From: RAM1 sp040376925
GTDB taxonomy: Bacteria > Pseudomonadota > Gammaproteobacteria > Burkholderiales > Burkholderiaceae_C
Reading direction: 5' to 3'
DNA: 38,602 bases
Assembly: GCA_040376925.1 (NCBI GenBank)
Contig: JBEIPU010000015.1
Coordinates: 1 to 38,602 of the forward strand
The stretch's first letter is position 1. Every line of letters starts with the position of its first letter. Positions 31,706 to 38,602 of this stretch are shown here, piece after piece. The notes under the pieces are model-generated. The model worked only from the letters and a program-made list of their open reading frames with translations, was not told the origin of the DNA and did no database searches. The position numbers were made by a program, and so were the translations under genes.

Positions 31706-32458
31706 TTACTGCTGCAGGGCGCGGCGCTTGGCGCGGGCGCGGATGTTGAGCGCTTCGACCGCCAGCGAGAACGCCATGGCGGCATAGATGTAGCCCTTGG
31801 GCATTTCCACGTCGAACGCTTCGGCCGTCAGCGCCATGCCCACCATGATCAGGAAGGCCAGCGCCAGCACCTTGACCGAGGGATGACGGTCCACAAATTC
31901 TCCGATGGGCTTGGCGGCCACCAGCATGACGACGACGGACGTGATCACGGCCGCCACCATCACGCCGATTTCGTCCACCATGCCCACGGCCGTGATCACC
32001 GAGTCCAGCGAGAACACGATGTCGATCACGGCGATCTGGCCGATGATTCCCCAGAACAGCTTGTTGCCCGCCGCCTTCAGGGCGGCTTCATCTGTGACGG
32101 TGGCCGCGGGGCCGGCGTCACCCGGGGACTCGACCTCGACAAAGATTTCATGCGAGGCCTTGTACAGCAGGAACAGACCGCCAAACAGCAGTACCAGGTC
32201 GCGACCGCTGATGCCCTGGCCCACGATGTTGAACAGGTCGTCCGTCAAGCCCATGACCCAACTCAGGGAGAACAGCAGCAGCAGCCGCGACACCATGGCA
32301 AAGCCCAGGCCCAGGCGACGAGCCTTGTCTCGCAGGTGCGGCGGCAAGCGCCCGACCAGGATGGAGATGAAGATGATGTTGTCGATGCCCAGGACGATTT
32401 CCAGGGCGGTCAGCATCGCAAAGGCGATCCAGATGTTGGGGTCGAGCAGGAAGTCCAT
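31706..32458 (-). CDS. TerC-family membrane protein
   Basis: This 250-residue protein has about seven membrane segments and the TerC signatures LTALEIVLGIDNIIFISILVG and VIDIVFSLDSVITAVGMV, whose acidic residues are implicated in metal (Mn2+ or Ca2+) binding. TerC/Alx proteins export manganese or support exoenzyme metallation. ATG 32458 is chosen over an upstream one at 32500 because family members start with DFL-type sequences. No yybP-ykoY riboswitch was apparent upstream. Pairing with a CNNM gene points to divalent metal balance. Confidence 0.92.
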   Translation of the reverse strand: MDFLLDPNIWIAFAMLTALEIVLGIDNIIFISILVGRLPPHLRDKARRLGLGFAMVSRLLLLFSLSWVMGLTDDLFNIVGQGISGRDLVLLFGGLFLLYKASHEIFVEVESPGDAGPAATVTDEAALKAAGNKLFWGIIGQIAVIDIVFSLDSVITAVGMVDEIGVMVAAVITSVVVMLVAAKPIGEFVDRHPSVKVLALAFLIMVGMALTAEAFDVEMPKGYIYAAMAFSLAVEALNIRARAKRRALQQ

Positions 32459-32539
32459 GGTCGGTAAGGTATGAAAAGGAATGAAAGAAACTGCGGCCAC
32501 CGCCGCGCAACGCGTTTCGCCAGCAGGCCGCGGTGGGGA

Positions 32540-32884
32540 TCAGGCGTGGATCAGGCGGGGTGGGCGCCGTGGCCCGTCCAGCGCGGGCGCCTGGGCGGGG
32601 TGGCGGCCCAGAAACGAGGGTGCCTGCGCGGGCGCTGCATCGGGCTGCGCCGGCTGTGGCCCGGCCGGCAAGGCGACAGGTTCGCCCTGCGCCTCGGCGT
32701 GCGTGTGGGACGGCAGGTCGTCCAGGTGGTGTTCGTTGACCGTGCCGCGCAGCGGGCCGTCCTGCGCCAGGGCAAAGGCCTGCGTGGCCTGCGCAGGCAC
32801 GCAGGCGTCCAACCCCTCAAAGGTACTGAGGCTGGTCCAGAAAAGGACGGAGGCCAGGAAAAGGCCGAGGGCCCGCGCGAACAT
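32540..32884 (-). CDS. Small hypothetical protein with N-terminal hydrophobic segment and His-rich patch
   Basis: This 114-residue protein opens with ARALGLFLASVLFWTSLSTF, a signal peptide or membrane anchor. The remainder is Pro/Ala-rich, with a His-containing patch EHHLDDLPSHTHAE that could bind metal. It lies 39 bases after the ABC permease gene and 81 before terC. I do not recognise a domain, although similar small proteins occur in Comamonadaceae genomes. ATG 32884 is the most likely start. Confidence 0.6.
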   Translation of the reverse strand: MFARALGLFLASVLFWTSLSTFEGLDACVPAQATQAFALAQDGPLRGTVNEHHLDDLPSHTHAEAQGEPVALPAGPQPAQPDAAPAQAPSFLGRHPAQAPALDGPRRPPRLIHA

Positions 32885-32923
32885 GCGCCCGATTCTACCG
32901 GCGCACCTCAGTGGGGGCCTCAT

Positions 32924-35434
32924 TCAGCCTTCGGTGCGCAGCAGCAGGGCCGGGTTCAGCCGCATGCGGCCCACCAGCCAGCGCGCGCCCAGGCCCAGGC
33001 TTGCCGCGCTGACGCCCAGGGCCGTGGCGGCGCTGGCCCAGTACAGGCCCGCCGGGTCCAGCTCCAGGCGCCAGTGCAGCAGCGCGGTGGCCAGCGCGCT
33101 GCCCGCCAGCGTTGCAAAGCCACCGGTGGCCAGGGCCAGCAGCGCGTATTCGCAGTACAGCGCATGGCGCAGGCTGGACCACCGCGCGCCCAGCGCGTGC
33201 ATGACGGTGGCGTCATACAACTGTCGCGTGCGGCTGGCCGCCACGACGCTGGCCAGCACCAAAAGGCTGGCCGCCAGGCAGACCCCCGCCACCAGGGCCA
33301 GCCCTGCGCTGGCGCGCGCCATCAGCGAGCGGGTTTCGCGCAGCAGCGATTCGGTGCGCACGCTGGCGATGTTGGGCGCCGCGGCGGCGAGCCTGTCCTG
33401 GGCCTGCAGTGCATCGTCGGGCGCCATGTAGGCGGCGCCAACGTGGCGGGTGATGAACGGGTCCAGCACCCCGTCGCTGAAGATGCCTTCCAGCCACAGG
33501 CGCGCCTGTGCGCGCCGCTGGCCGTAGATGGCCGCTAGCCGTGCGTACACCGGCGTGCCCATGATGTCAAAGCGCAACTGGTCGCCCACGCGCAGGCCCA
33601 GTTGACCGGCCTCGCGGTCTTCCATGGCAACCAGCGGTTCGCCCCGATGGTCGGCCGGCCACCAGGCGCCCTCGCGCAGCAGCACGTCGTCAATATTGCC
33701 CTCGCGGGTGCTGAGCTTGTGTTCGTCGCGCGCCTCCAGTACGCGTTGCGCGTCATTGCTGTCGCGCAACGGCGCACCGTTGACGGCCACCAGTCGGCCC
33801 AGCACCAGCGGCGCAGTCTGCAGGCGGTGCGGCTGGCCCATGGCGGCCAATGTGTCGCGCACGGTAGCGATCTGGTCGGTCTGCACGTCGTACAGCACCA
33901 GCGCAGGCGCGTTGCGCGGCACGGTGTCGTTCACGGTACGCAGCAGCGTGGCCACCACCAGCGCACAGGCCGCCAGCAAGGTCAGCGCCGCACCCAGCGA
34001 CAGCAAGGCGCCGCGCAGCGGCGACGTGGCCTGCTGCATGCCCGCCAGGGCCAGGTCCAGCGGCAGCGGCAGGGTCCACCGCGTCTGGGTTTGCACGACC
34101 CCGGCCAGGCGGCGCAGCAGCCGGGTGCAGCCCTCCAGCAGCAGCAATGCCAGCGCCACGGCCGCCACAAAGGCCAGGCCAAAGCGCGGGTCGGGCAGCA
34201 AGGCGACCAGCAGGCCCGCCAGCACCAGCCCCACCGCAGCGCTGAGCGCCCAGGCCCGCCGCGGCGTGTGCAGCCCGGCGCCGCCCACGCCGCGAAACAG
34301 CACCGCCGGCGTGACCGACAGCGCGCGGCCCAGCGCGGGCAGCGCAAACGCCAGCGCCGTCAGCACGCCAAATAGCCACGCCGCCAGCGACGACGCCCAC
34401 AGCGCCTGCAGCGCCGGGCGCAGCGGCAGCTGCTGCGCCGCTGCCAGGCTGCCCGCCAGGGCCAGCAGGTTGCCCAGCACCACGCCCACCGTGCTGGCGA
34501 GCGCCGCCAGCATCAGCACCTGCAGCAACACCAGCGCGGCCAGCCGGCCGTCGCGCAGGCCCAGCGCCCGCAGCGTGGCCAGCGACGCGAGCTTGCCGCG
34601 CAGCCAGGCCTGCACGCTGTTGAACACGCCCAGTCCGCCGATGAACAACGAGGAAAACGCCAGCAGCAGTACGCCCGAGCCAATTTGCCCCAGCACCTCG
34701 GCCATGCGCTCGCCGCGCTGCTCAAAGGTGCGCACCTCGGCGTCCAGATCGGGGAACGCCGCCACGAAAGCGTCGCGCCAGGCGGCCGGGGGTGTCGCGG
34801 TGCGCACGCGGTAGTGGTACTGCACCCGGCTGAGCGGCTGCACCAGGCCCGTGGCCTGCAGCGCGCCGTCAGCCACCAGCACGGGCGCTGCGCCCCAGTC
34901 GGCGCGCAGGCTGCGGTCGGGCTGGCGCATGATCAGCGCGCGCACGGCCAGCCGCGCATCGCCCACGTCCACCAGATCGCCCACCGACAGCCCCAGGCGG
35001 CGCGCCAGCACGGCGTCCAGCGCGGCGCCCCACTGGCCGTCGCGCTGCGCCAGTGCCGCGCCCAGCGGGCCGGGTGGCTGCAACAGCACCTGGCCATACA
35101 GCGGGTACTGCCCGTCGGCGCTTTGCAGCTCGATCAGCTGGGCTCGCCCGCCCACGGTGCGCAGCATGGTGCGCAGCTCGACCAGCCGTGACACGTCGGC
35201 CCGCGCCTGCAGCCAGCCCAGCACGTTCGGCGCCAGCGGCGCGGTGTGCGTGACTTCCACGTCGCCGCCAAACAGCAGCCGCGCGTCGTCGCGCAGCGCA
35301 TCCGCCACCTGGCGGTACAGCCCGCCGCCGGCGGCCACCAGCGTGACGCCCAGCACCAGGCAGGCAAAAAAGATCCACAGGCTGCGGCCGCTGGCGCGCA
35401 GATCCTGCCAGGCGAGCTCACACAGGAAGCGCAT
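32924..35434 (-). CDS. FtsX-family ABC transporter permease (YbbP type)
   Basis: This 836-residue permease has an N-terminal membrane anchor (LWIFFACLVLGVTLVAAGGGL), a large periplasmic domain and two FtsX/MacB membrane clusters, with more than eight hydrophobic segments. The second half contains ASLLVLASVVAASRTRQLYD and ends TEG. Length and ATPase pairing match the YbbA-YbbP/LolD-like exporters, which act on lipids, lipoproteins or peptides in the envelope. ATG 35434 overlaps the ATPase gene by 17 bases. The substrate is unknown. Confidence 0.9.
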   Translation of the reverse strand: MRFLCELAWQDLRASGRSLWIFFACLVLGVTLVAAGGGLYRQVADALRDDARLLFGGDVEVTHTAPLAPNVLGWLQARADVSRLVELRTMLRTVGGRAQLIELQSADGQYPLYGQVLLQPPGPLGAALAQRDGQWGAALDAVLARRLGLSVGDLVDVGDARLAVRALIMRQPDRSLRADWGAAPVLVADGALQATGLVQPLSRVQYHYRVRTATPPAAWRDAFVAAFPDLDAEVRTFEQRGERMAEVLGQIGSGVLLLAFSSLFIGGLGVFNSVQAWLRGKLASLATLRALGLRDGRLAALVLLQVLMLAALASTVGVVLGNLLALAGSLAAAQQLPLRPALQALWASSLAAWLFGVLTALAFALPALGRALSVTPAVLFRGVGGAGLHTPRRAWALSAAVGLVLAGLLVALLPDPRFGLAFVAAVALALLLLEGCTRLLRRLAGVVQTQTRWTLPLPLDLALAGMQQATSPLRGALLSLGAALTLLAACALVVATLLRTVNDTVPRNAPALVLYDVQTDQIATVRDTLAAMGQPHRLQTAPLVLGRLVAVNGAPLRDSNDAQRVLEARDEHKLSTREGNIDDVLLREGAWWPADHRGEPLVAMEDREAGQLGLRVGDQLRFDIMGTPVYARLAAIYGQRRAQARLWLEGIFSDGVLDPFITRHVGAAYMAPDDALQAQDRLAAAAPNIASVRTESLLRETRSLMARASAGLALVAGVCLAASLLVLASVVAASRTRQLYDATVMHALGARWSSLRHALYCEYALLALATGGFATLAGSALATALLHWRLELDPAGLYWASAATALGVSAASLGLGARWLVGRMRLNPALLLRTEG

Positions 35435-36092
35435 GGTCCTGCAGCCGGCCATCATGCAGGCGCAGCACGCGGTCGCAGCGGGCCGCGAAGTCCAGGTCGT
35501 GGGTGACCAGCACCAGGGTCGTGCCCAGTTCGCGGTTGAGCTCGAACAGCAGGTCGCGCACCGCCACGGCGGTGTGGTCGTCCAGGTTGCCCGTGGGTTC
35601 ATCGGCCAGCAGCAGGCGCGGGCGGTGCACCAGCGCGCGGGCAATCGCCACGCGCTGCTGCTCGCCGCCCGACAGCTGCGACGGATAGTGCCCCATGCGT
35701 TCGCCCAGGCCCACGCGCGTGAGCAGGGCGCGCGCCTGTTCGCGCGCATTGCGCACCCCCGCCATGCGCAGCGGCAGCGCGGCGTTGTCCAGCGCGCTCA
35801 GGCTGGGCAGCAGGTGAAACGACTGGAAGATGATGCCCATGCGGGTGCGCCGCCAGTCCGCCAGGCCATCGGCCGTCAGGCTGTCCAGCGCCACACCGTC
35901 CATCAGGATGCGGCCGGCGGCCGGGCGCTCCAGGCCCGACAGCAGCAACAGCAGCGATGTTTTGCCCGAACCCGAGGGCCCGGCAATGGCCACCCGCTCG
36001 CCGGGGGCGATGCGCATGTCCACGTCGCGCAGCACATCAATGCGCTGCGTGCCCAGCTGATACGACAGGAAGAGCCCCTGCGCTTCGATCAT
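35418..36092 (-). CDS. ABC transporter ATP-binding protein (LolD/YbbA type)
   Basis: This 224-residue ATPase has Walker A GPSGSGKTS (38-46), a Q-loop (IIFQSFHLLPSL), signature LSGGEQQRVAIARAL, Walker B LLLADEPTGNLDD and an H-loop (VLVTHDLDFA). It is of the MacB/LolD/FtsE class that powers FtsX-type permeases. The 17-base overlap with the permease gene confirms they form one transporter. Confidence 0.93.
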   Translation of the reverse strand: MIEAQGLFLSYQLGTQRIDVLRDVDMRIAPGERVAIAGPSGSGKTSLLLLLSGLERPAAGRILMDGVALDSLTADGLADWRRTRMGIIFQSFHLLPSLSALDNAALPLRMAGVRNAREQARALLTRVGLGERMGHYPSQLSGGEQQRVAIARALVHRPRLLLADEPTGNLDDHTAVAVRDLLFELNRELGTTLVLVTHDLDFAARCDRVLRLHDGRLQDHALPV

Positions 36093-36104
36093 CGACGCGG
36101 GCCT

Positions 36105-36818
36105 TCAGTCACGCGCCGGAATATTGAGCCCGCGTGCCACGGCAGGCCGCGCCACAAACGCCGCCAGCACCCGCTGCACATGGGCAAAGCTGTCAAAGCC
36201 CACCAGGTCGCCCGCGCCGTAGAAGCCCACCAGGTTGCGCACCCACGGAAAGATGGCGATGTCGGCAATCGTGTACTCGCGGCCCATGACCCAGTCGCGC
36301 CCGGCCAGGCGCTGGTCCAGCACGGCCAGCAGCCGTCTGGATTCCGCCACATAGCGGTCACGCGGGCGCTTGTCTTCAAAGTCCTTGCCGGCGAACTTGT
36401 GGAAGAAGCCGAGCTGGCCAAACATGGGGCCGATGCCGCCCATCTGGAACATGACCCATTGCAGCGTTTCGTATTTGCCGGCCACGTCCCTTGGCATGAA
36501 GCGGCCCGACTTGTCCGCCAGGTAAACCAGGATCGCGCCCGATTCAAACAGCGCGAACGGCTGGCCGCCGGGGCCATTGGGGTCCAGGATGGCGGGAATC
36601 TTGTTGTTGGGGTTGAGCGACAGGAACTGCGGCGACATCTGGTCGTTGGTGTCAAAGCGCACCAGGTGGGGCTCATACGGCAGGCCGGTTTCCTCCAGCA
36701 GGATGGACGCCTTCACGCCATTGGGCGTGGGCAGTGAATACAGCTGGATGCGCTCGGGGTGGCGGGCGGGCCATTTCTGGGTGATGGCGAAGGCGGACAG
36801 GTCAGGACGGGCGGCCAT
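36105..36818 (-). CDS. Glutathione S-transferase family protein (YghU/YfcG type)
   Basis: This 237-residue GST has an N-terminal thioredoxin fold carrying PTPNGVKASILLEE (T31 and N33 as the glutathione-contact pair of the YfcG/YghU group). The KIPAIL cis-Pro loop and ESGAILVYLADKSG follow, then an all-helical C-terminal domain with YTIADIAIFPWVRN. Characterised relatives reduce disulfides rather than conjugating glutathione. TATATT lies on the minus strand about 30 bases upstream (36853-36848) and may be the -10. Confidence 0.9.
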   Translation of the reverse strand: MAARPDLSAFAITQKWPARHPERIQLYSLPTPNGVKASILLEETGLPYEPHLVRFDTNDQMSPQFLSLNPNNKIPAILDPNGPGGQPFALFESGAILVYLADKSGRFMPRDVAGKYETLQWVMFQMGGIGPMFGQLGFFHKFAGKDFEDKRPRDRYVAESRRLLAVLDQRLAGRDWVMGREYTIADIAIFPWVRNLVGFYGAGDLVGFDSFAHVQRVLAAFVARPAVARGLNIPARD

Positions 36819-36862
36819 GCAGGTCTTTCAGCAAAAAGGTGTGCCGCAATATAAACAGGCCC

Positions 36863-37663
36863 CTATCCCATTTGCCCGATCAGGGCCATTGCCGCCGCGG
36901 GCGCGCGCTCCTTGGCGCCGCTGATGAAGAACATGAACACATCGCGGGGCCTGGCCTTCTTGCCGGGCGGCTGCACACGCGGCACGTCCGCTGGCTCGCC
37001 GCCCTGCGCCCAGGTGGCGGCAGCGTCGGCCCAGCGCGCAATGGCCTTGGGCGGGTAGCCGGTCTTGTATTTCGATTCAGTGCGCATCAGCCGCGCATAG
37101 ACAAACGGGCCGGTCACATCGGCAAAGCTCGGGTAGTCGTCGCTGTCGGTAAATACGGTGGCGCACTGGTACTTTCGTGCCAGCGCCAGGTACTGCGGCG
37201 TCATGAAGCTTTCATGACGCACGTCCAGTGCGTGGCGCAGCGCCACGCCGCCGGCCTTGGCCGGCAGCAGGTTCAGGAAGGCCTCGAAATCGTCCGCGTC
37301 AAACGCCTTGGTGGGCATGAACTGCCAGACGATGGGGCCCAGCTTGCCGCCCAGCTCGCTCACGCCGCTGTCAATGAAGCGCTCAATCGACGGGCCTGCC
37401 TCGGCCAGCACCTTGCGGTTCGTGGCGAAGCGGTTGGCCTTGAGGCTGAACATGAAACCGTCGGGGGTCTCGTCGCGCCACTTGGCGAAGGTGGCGGGCT
37501 TGAACGTGCTGTAGTACGTGCCGTTGACTTCAATGGCCGTGAGCTGGCGGCTGGCGTAGCCCAGCTCCTTGCTGTGGGCCAGGCCCGCGGGGTAGAAGTT
37601 GTCGCGCCAGGGCTCGTACGTCCAGCCGCCGATGCCGGCACGGATGCGAAGCGTTGCTGCCAT
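36863..37663 (-). CDS. DUF72 (YecE) family protein
   Basis: This 266-residue TIM-barrel-like DUF72 protein has IRAGIGGWTYEPWRDNFYPAGL, FMFSLKANRF, VWQFMPTK, ALDVRHESF and TVFTDSDDYP, all conserved in the family. The usual C-terminal YVYFNN is replaced by DVFMFFISGAKERAP. Its biochemical role is not known. AAGGAGACAGCC precedes the ATG at 37663. Confidence 0.9.
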   Translation of the reverse strand: MAATLRIRAGIGGWTYEPWRDNFYPAGLAHSKELGYASRQLTAIEVNGTYYSTFKPATFAKWRDETPDGFMFSLKANRFATNRKVLAEAGPSIERFIDSGVSELGGKLGPIVWQFMPTKAFDADDFEAFLNLLPAKAGGVALRHALDVRHESFMTPQYLALARKYQCATVFTDSDDYPSFADVTGPFVYARLMRTESKYKTGYPPKAIARWADAAATWAQGGEPADVPRVQPPGKKARPRDVFMFFISGAKERAPAAAMALIGQMG

Positions 37664-37700
37664 GGGCTGTCTCCTTGGGGTCTTGTCTCAGGGAAACCGC

Positions 37701-37733
37701 ACTCTAGCGCGCGGGGCGCCGGCGGCGTAGAGT
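37701..37733. promoter_or_regulatory. Divergent -10-like hexamers between DUF72 and M20 genes
   Basis: TAGAGT occurs on the minus strand (37706-37701) towards the DUF72 gene and on the plus strand (37728-37733) towards the peptidase gene. Matching -35 boxes were not found. Confidence 0.25.
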
Positions 37734-37767
37734 AGCGGGCTGCCCTGCTGACACATCCAGGAAACCC

Positions 37768-38602
37768 ATGAACGCACCCCTTCACCGCGAAATGCCCGGC
37801 GGCACGCTTGATGCCGCCGCTGCCCTGTCCCATGCCACAAGCCAGTGGGACAGCGACATCGTCAAACAGCTGACCGACTACATCCAGATCCCGGCCAAAT
37901 CCCCCGGCTTTGACAAGGACTGGGCCGCCAACGGCTACATCGAGACCGTGCTGCGCAACGCCGCGCAGTGGGTCGAGGCGCAGAAGGTCGAAGGCCTGAA
38001 GCTGGAGATCATCCGCCTGCCCGGGCGCACGCCGGTGCTGTTCTTTGACATCCCGGCCACCCGGGCCGAAAGCGCCCAGACCGTGCTGATGTACGGCCAC
38101 ATGGACAAGCAGCCCGAGTTCACCGGCTGGCGCAACGACCTGGGCCCCTGGACGCCCAAGTACGAAGACGGCAAGCTCTTTGGCCGCGGTGGCGCCGACG
38201 ACGGCTACGCGGTGTACGCCAGCATCGCCGCCGTGCAGGCCCTGAAGGCGCAGAAGGTCGCGCACCCGCGCATCGTCGGGCTGATCGAGACCTGTGAAGA
38301 ATCCGGCAGTTACGACCTGCTGCCCTACATCGACGTGCTGCGCCCGCGCCTGGGCGAGGTGGCGCTGGTGATCTGCCTGGACAGCGGCGCCGGCAATTAC
38401 GACCAGCTGTGGCTCACCACCAGCCTGCGCGGCATGGCCAGCGGCACCTTGAAGGTGGAGGTGCTGACCGAAGGCGTGCACTCGGGCGACGCATCGGGCC
38501 TGGTGCCCAGCAGCTTTCGCATAATGCGCCAGGTGCTGGACCGGCTGGAAGACAGCGCCACCGGCCGCCTGCTGCCCGCGAGCTTCCATTGCGAAGTGCC
38601 CG
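37768..38602 (+). CDS. M20-family metallopeptidase, N-terminal part (3' end outside window)
   Basis: The first 278 codons are present and the frame runs off the window. Zinc-site residues of the M20 family are visible: H111 in MYGHMDKQPE, D144 in GGADDGY and the E177-E178 pair in ETCEESGSYD. A dimerisation-domain start appears at TTSLRGMASGTLKVEV and EGVHSGDASG. It hydrolyses small peptides or N-acyl amino acids; the exact substrate is unclear. An AGGAAA Shine-Dalgarno sequence precedes ATG 37768. Confidence 0.93.
   Translation, partial: MNAPLHREMPGGTLDAAAALSHATSQWDSDIVKQLTDYIQIPAKSPGFDKDWAANGYIETVLRNAAQWVEAQKVEGLKLEIIRLPGRTPVLFFDIPATRAESAQTVLMYGHMDKQPEFTGWRNDLGPWTPKYEDGKLFGRGGADDGYAVYASIAAVQALKAQKVAHPRIVGLIETCEESGSYDLLPYIDVLRPRLGEVALVICLDSGAGNYDQLWLTTSLRGMASGTLKVEVLTEGVHSGDASGLVPSSFRIMRQVLDRLEDSATGRLLPASFHCEVP

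Noticed and set aside
32459..32539. Possible Mn2+ riboswitch (yybP-ykoY) before terC
   Set aside because: The gap is only 81 bases and I could not find the conserved riboswitch core on the minus strand.

Overview
The window is a GC-rich, densely coding chromosomal segment with no gene-free stretch above 300 bases. Gene content points to the Burkholderiales, most likely the Comamonadaceae: a MetW tail, four Bug/TctC-type periplasmic binding proteins, an AtuA-family operon, a LolD/FtsX-type exporter and a TerC-CNNM pair. The genus cannot be fixed from the sequence alone. I see no rRNA, tRNA, insertion sequence, phage gene or CRISPR array.

Layout. (1) 3-2.1 kb: the end of metW, then a rhodanese-domain gene overlapping a chromate transporter, chrA. 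(2) 2.1-7.6 kb: a FadR-type GntR regulator and a complete four-carbon sugar-acid pathway (ltnD, denD, otnK, otnC, otnI) predicted to convert L-threonate and D-erythronate to dihydroxyacetone phosphate. (3) 7.6-11.9 kb: a YigZ-family protein, a large soluble hybrid histidine kinase and a small secreted protein. (4) 11.9-16.2 kb, minus strand: a shortened UDP-sugar dehydrogenase-like gene with a glycosyltransferase-like gene, then an AtuA / AtuA-like / Bug-protein operon. (5) 16.2-17.9 kb: an AbrB/PIN toxin-antitoxin pair with a palindromic operator, and a RIO-type kinase. (6) 17.9-28.3 kb: the main catabolic island. A seven-gene minus-strand operon encodes a benzoate-dioxygenase-type two-component ring-hydroxylating system (reductase, alpha, beta), an SDR dehydrogenase, an unrecognised 62-residue protein, a flavoprotein monooxygenase and a class II aldolase-fold protein. 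A divergent IclR regulator is followed by three tandem Bug binding proteins. (7) 28.3-38.6 kb: a divergent argP/lysE pair, a minus-strand series (ABC exporter, small His-containing protein, TerC, CNNM, lipoprotein), a GST, a DUF72 protein and the start of an M20 metallopeptidase.

The strongest structural signal lies around the IclR gene. Six copies of a 15-bp inverted repeat, GTCCRY-N3-RYGGAC, some with one degenerate position, flank it. They form two mirror-image promoters with the same geometry: an upstream site, a core site containing the -10 box, and a third site exactly 20 bp downstream of the core. This places the dioxygenase operon and the three binding-protein genes under one regulator and suggests a single uptake-plus-degradation system for an aromatic acid whose identity I cannot determine. 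The operon has no ring-cleavage dioxygenase, so the product must be cleaved by genes elsewhere or by an unrecognised route.

A second regulatory theme is FadR-type sites (TTGTATGAYAA) at the fadR start and on the ltnD -10 box. Several first genes (ltnD, lysE, atuA-like, rio kinase) have a -10-like hexamer 6-7 bases before the start codon and no Shine-Dalgarno sequence, which suggests leaderless transcripts.
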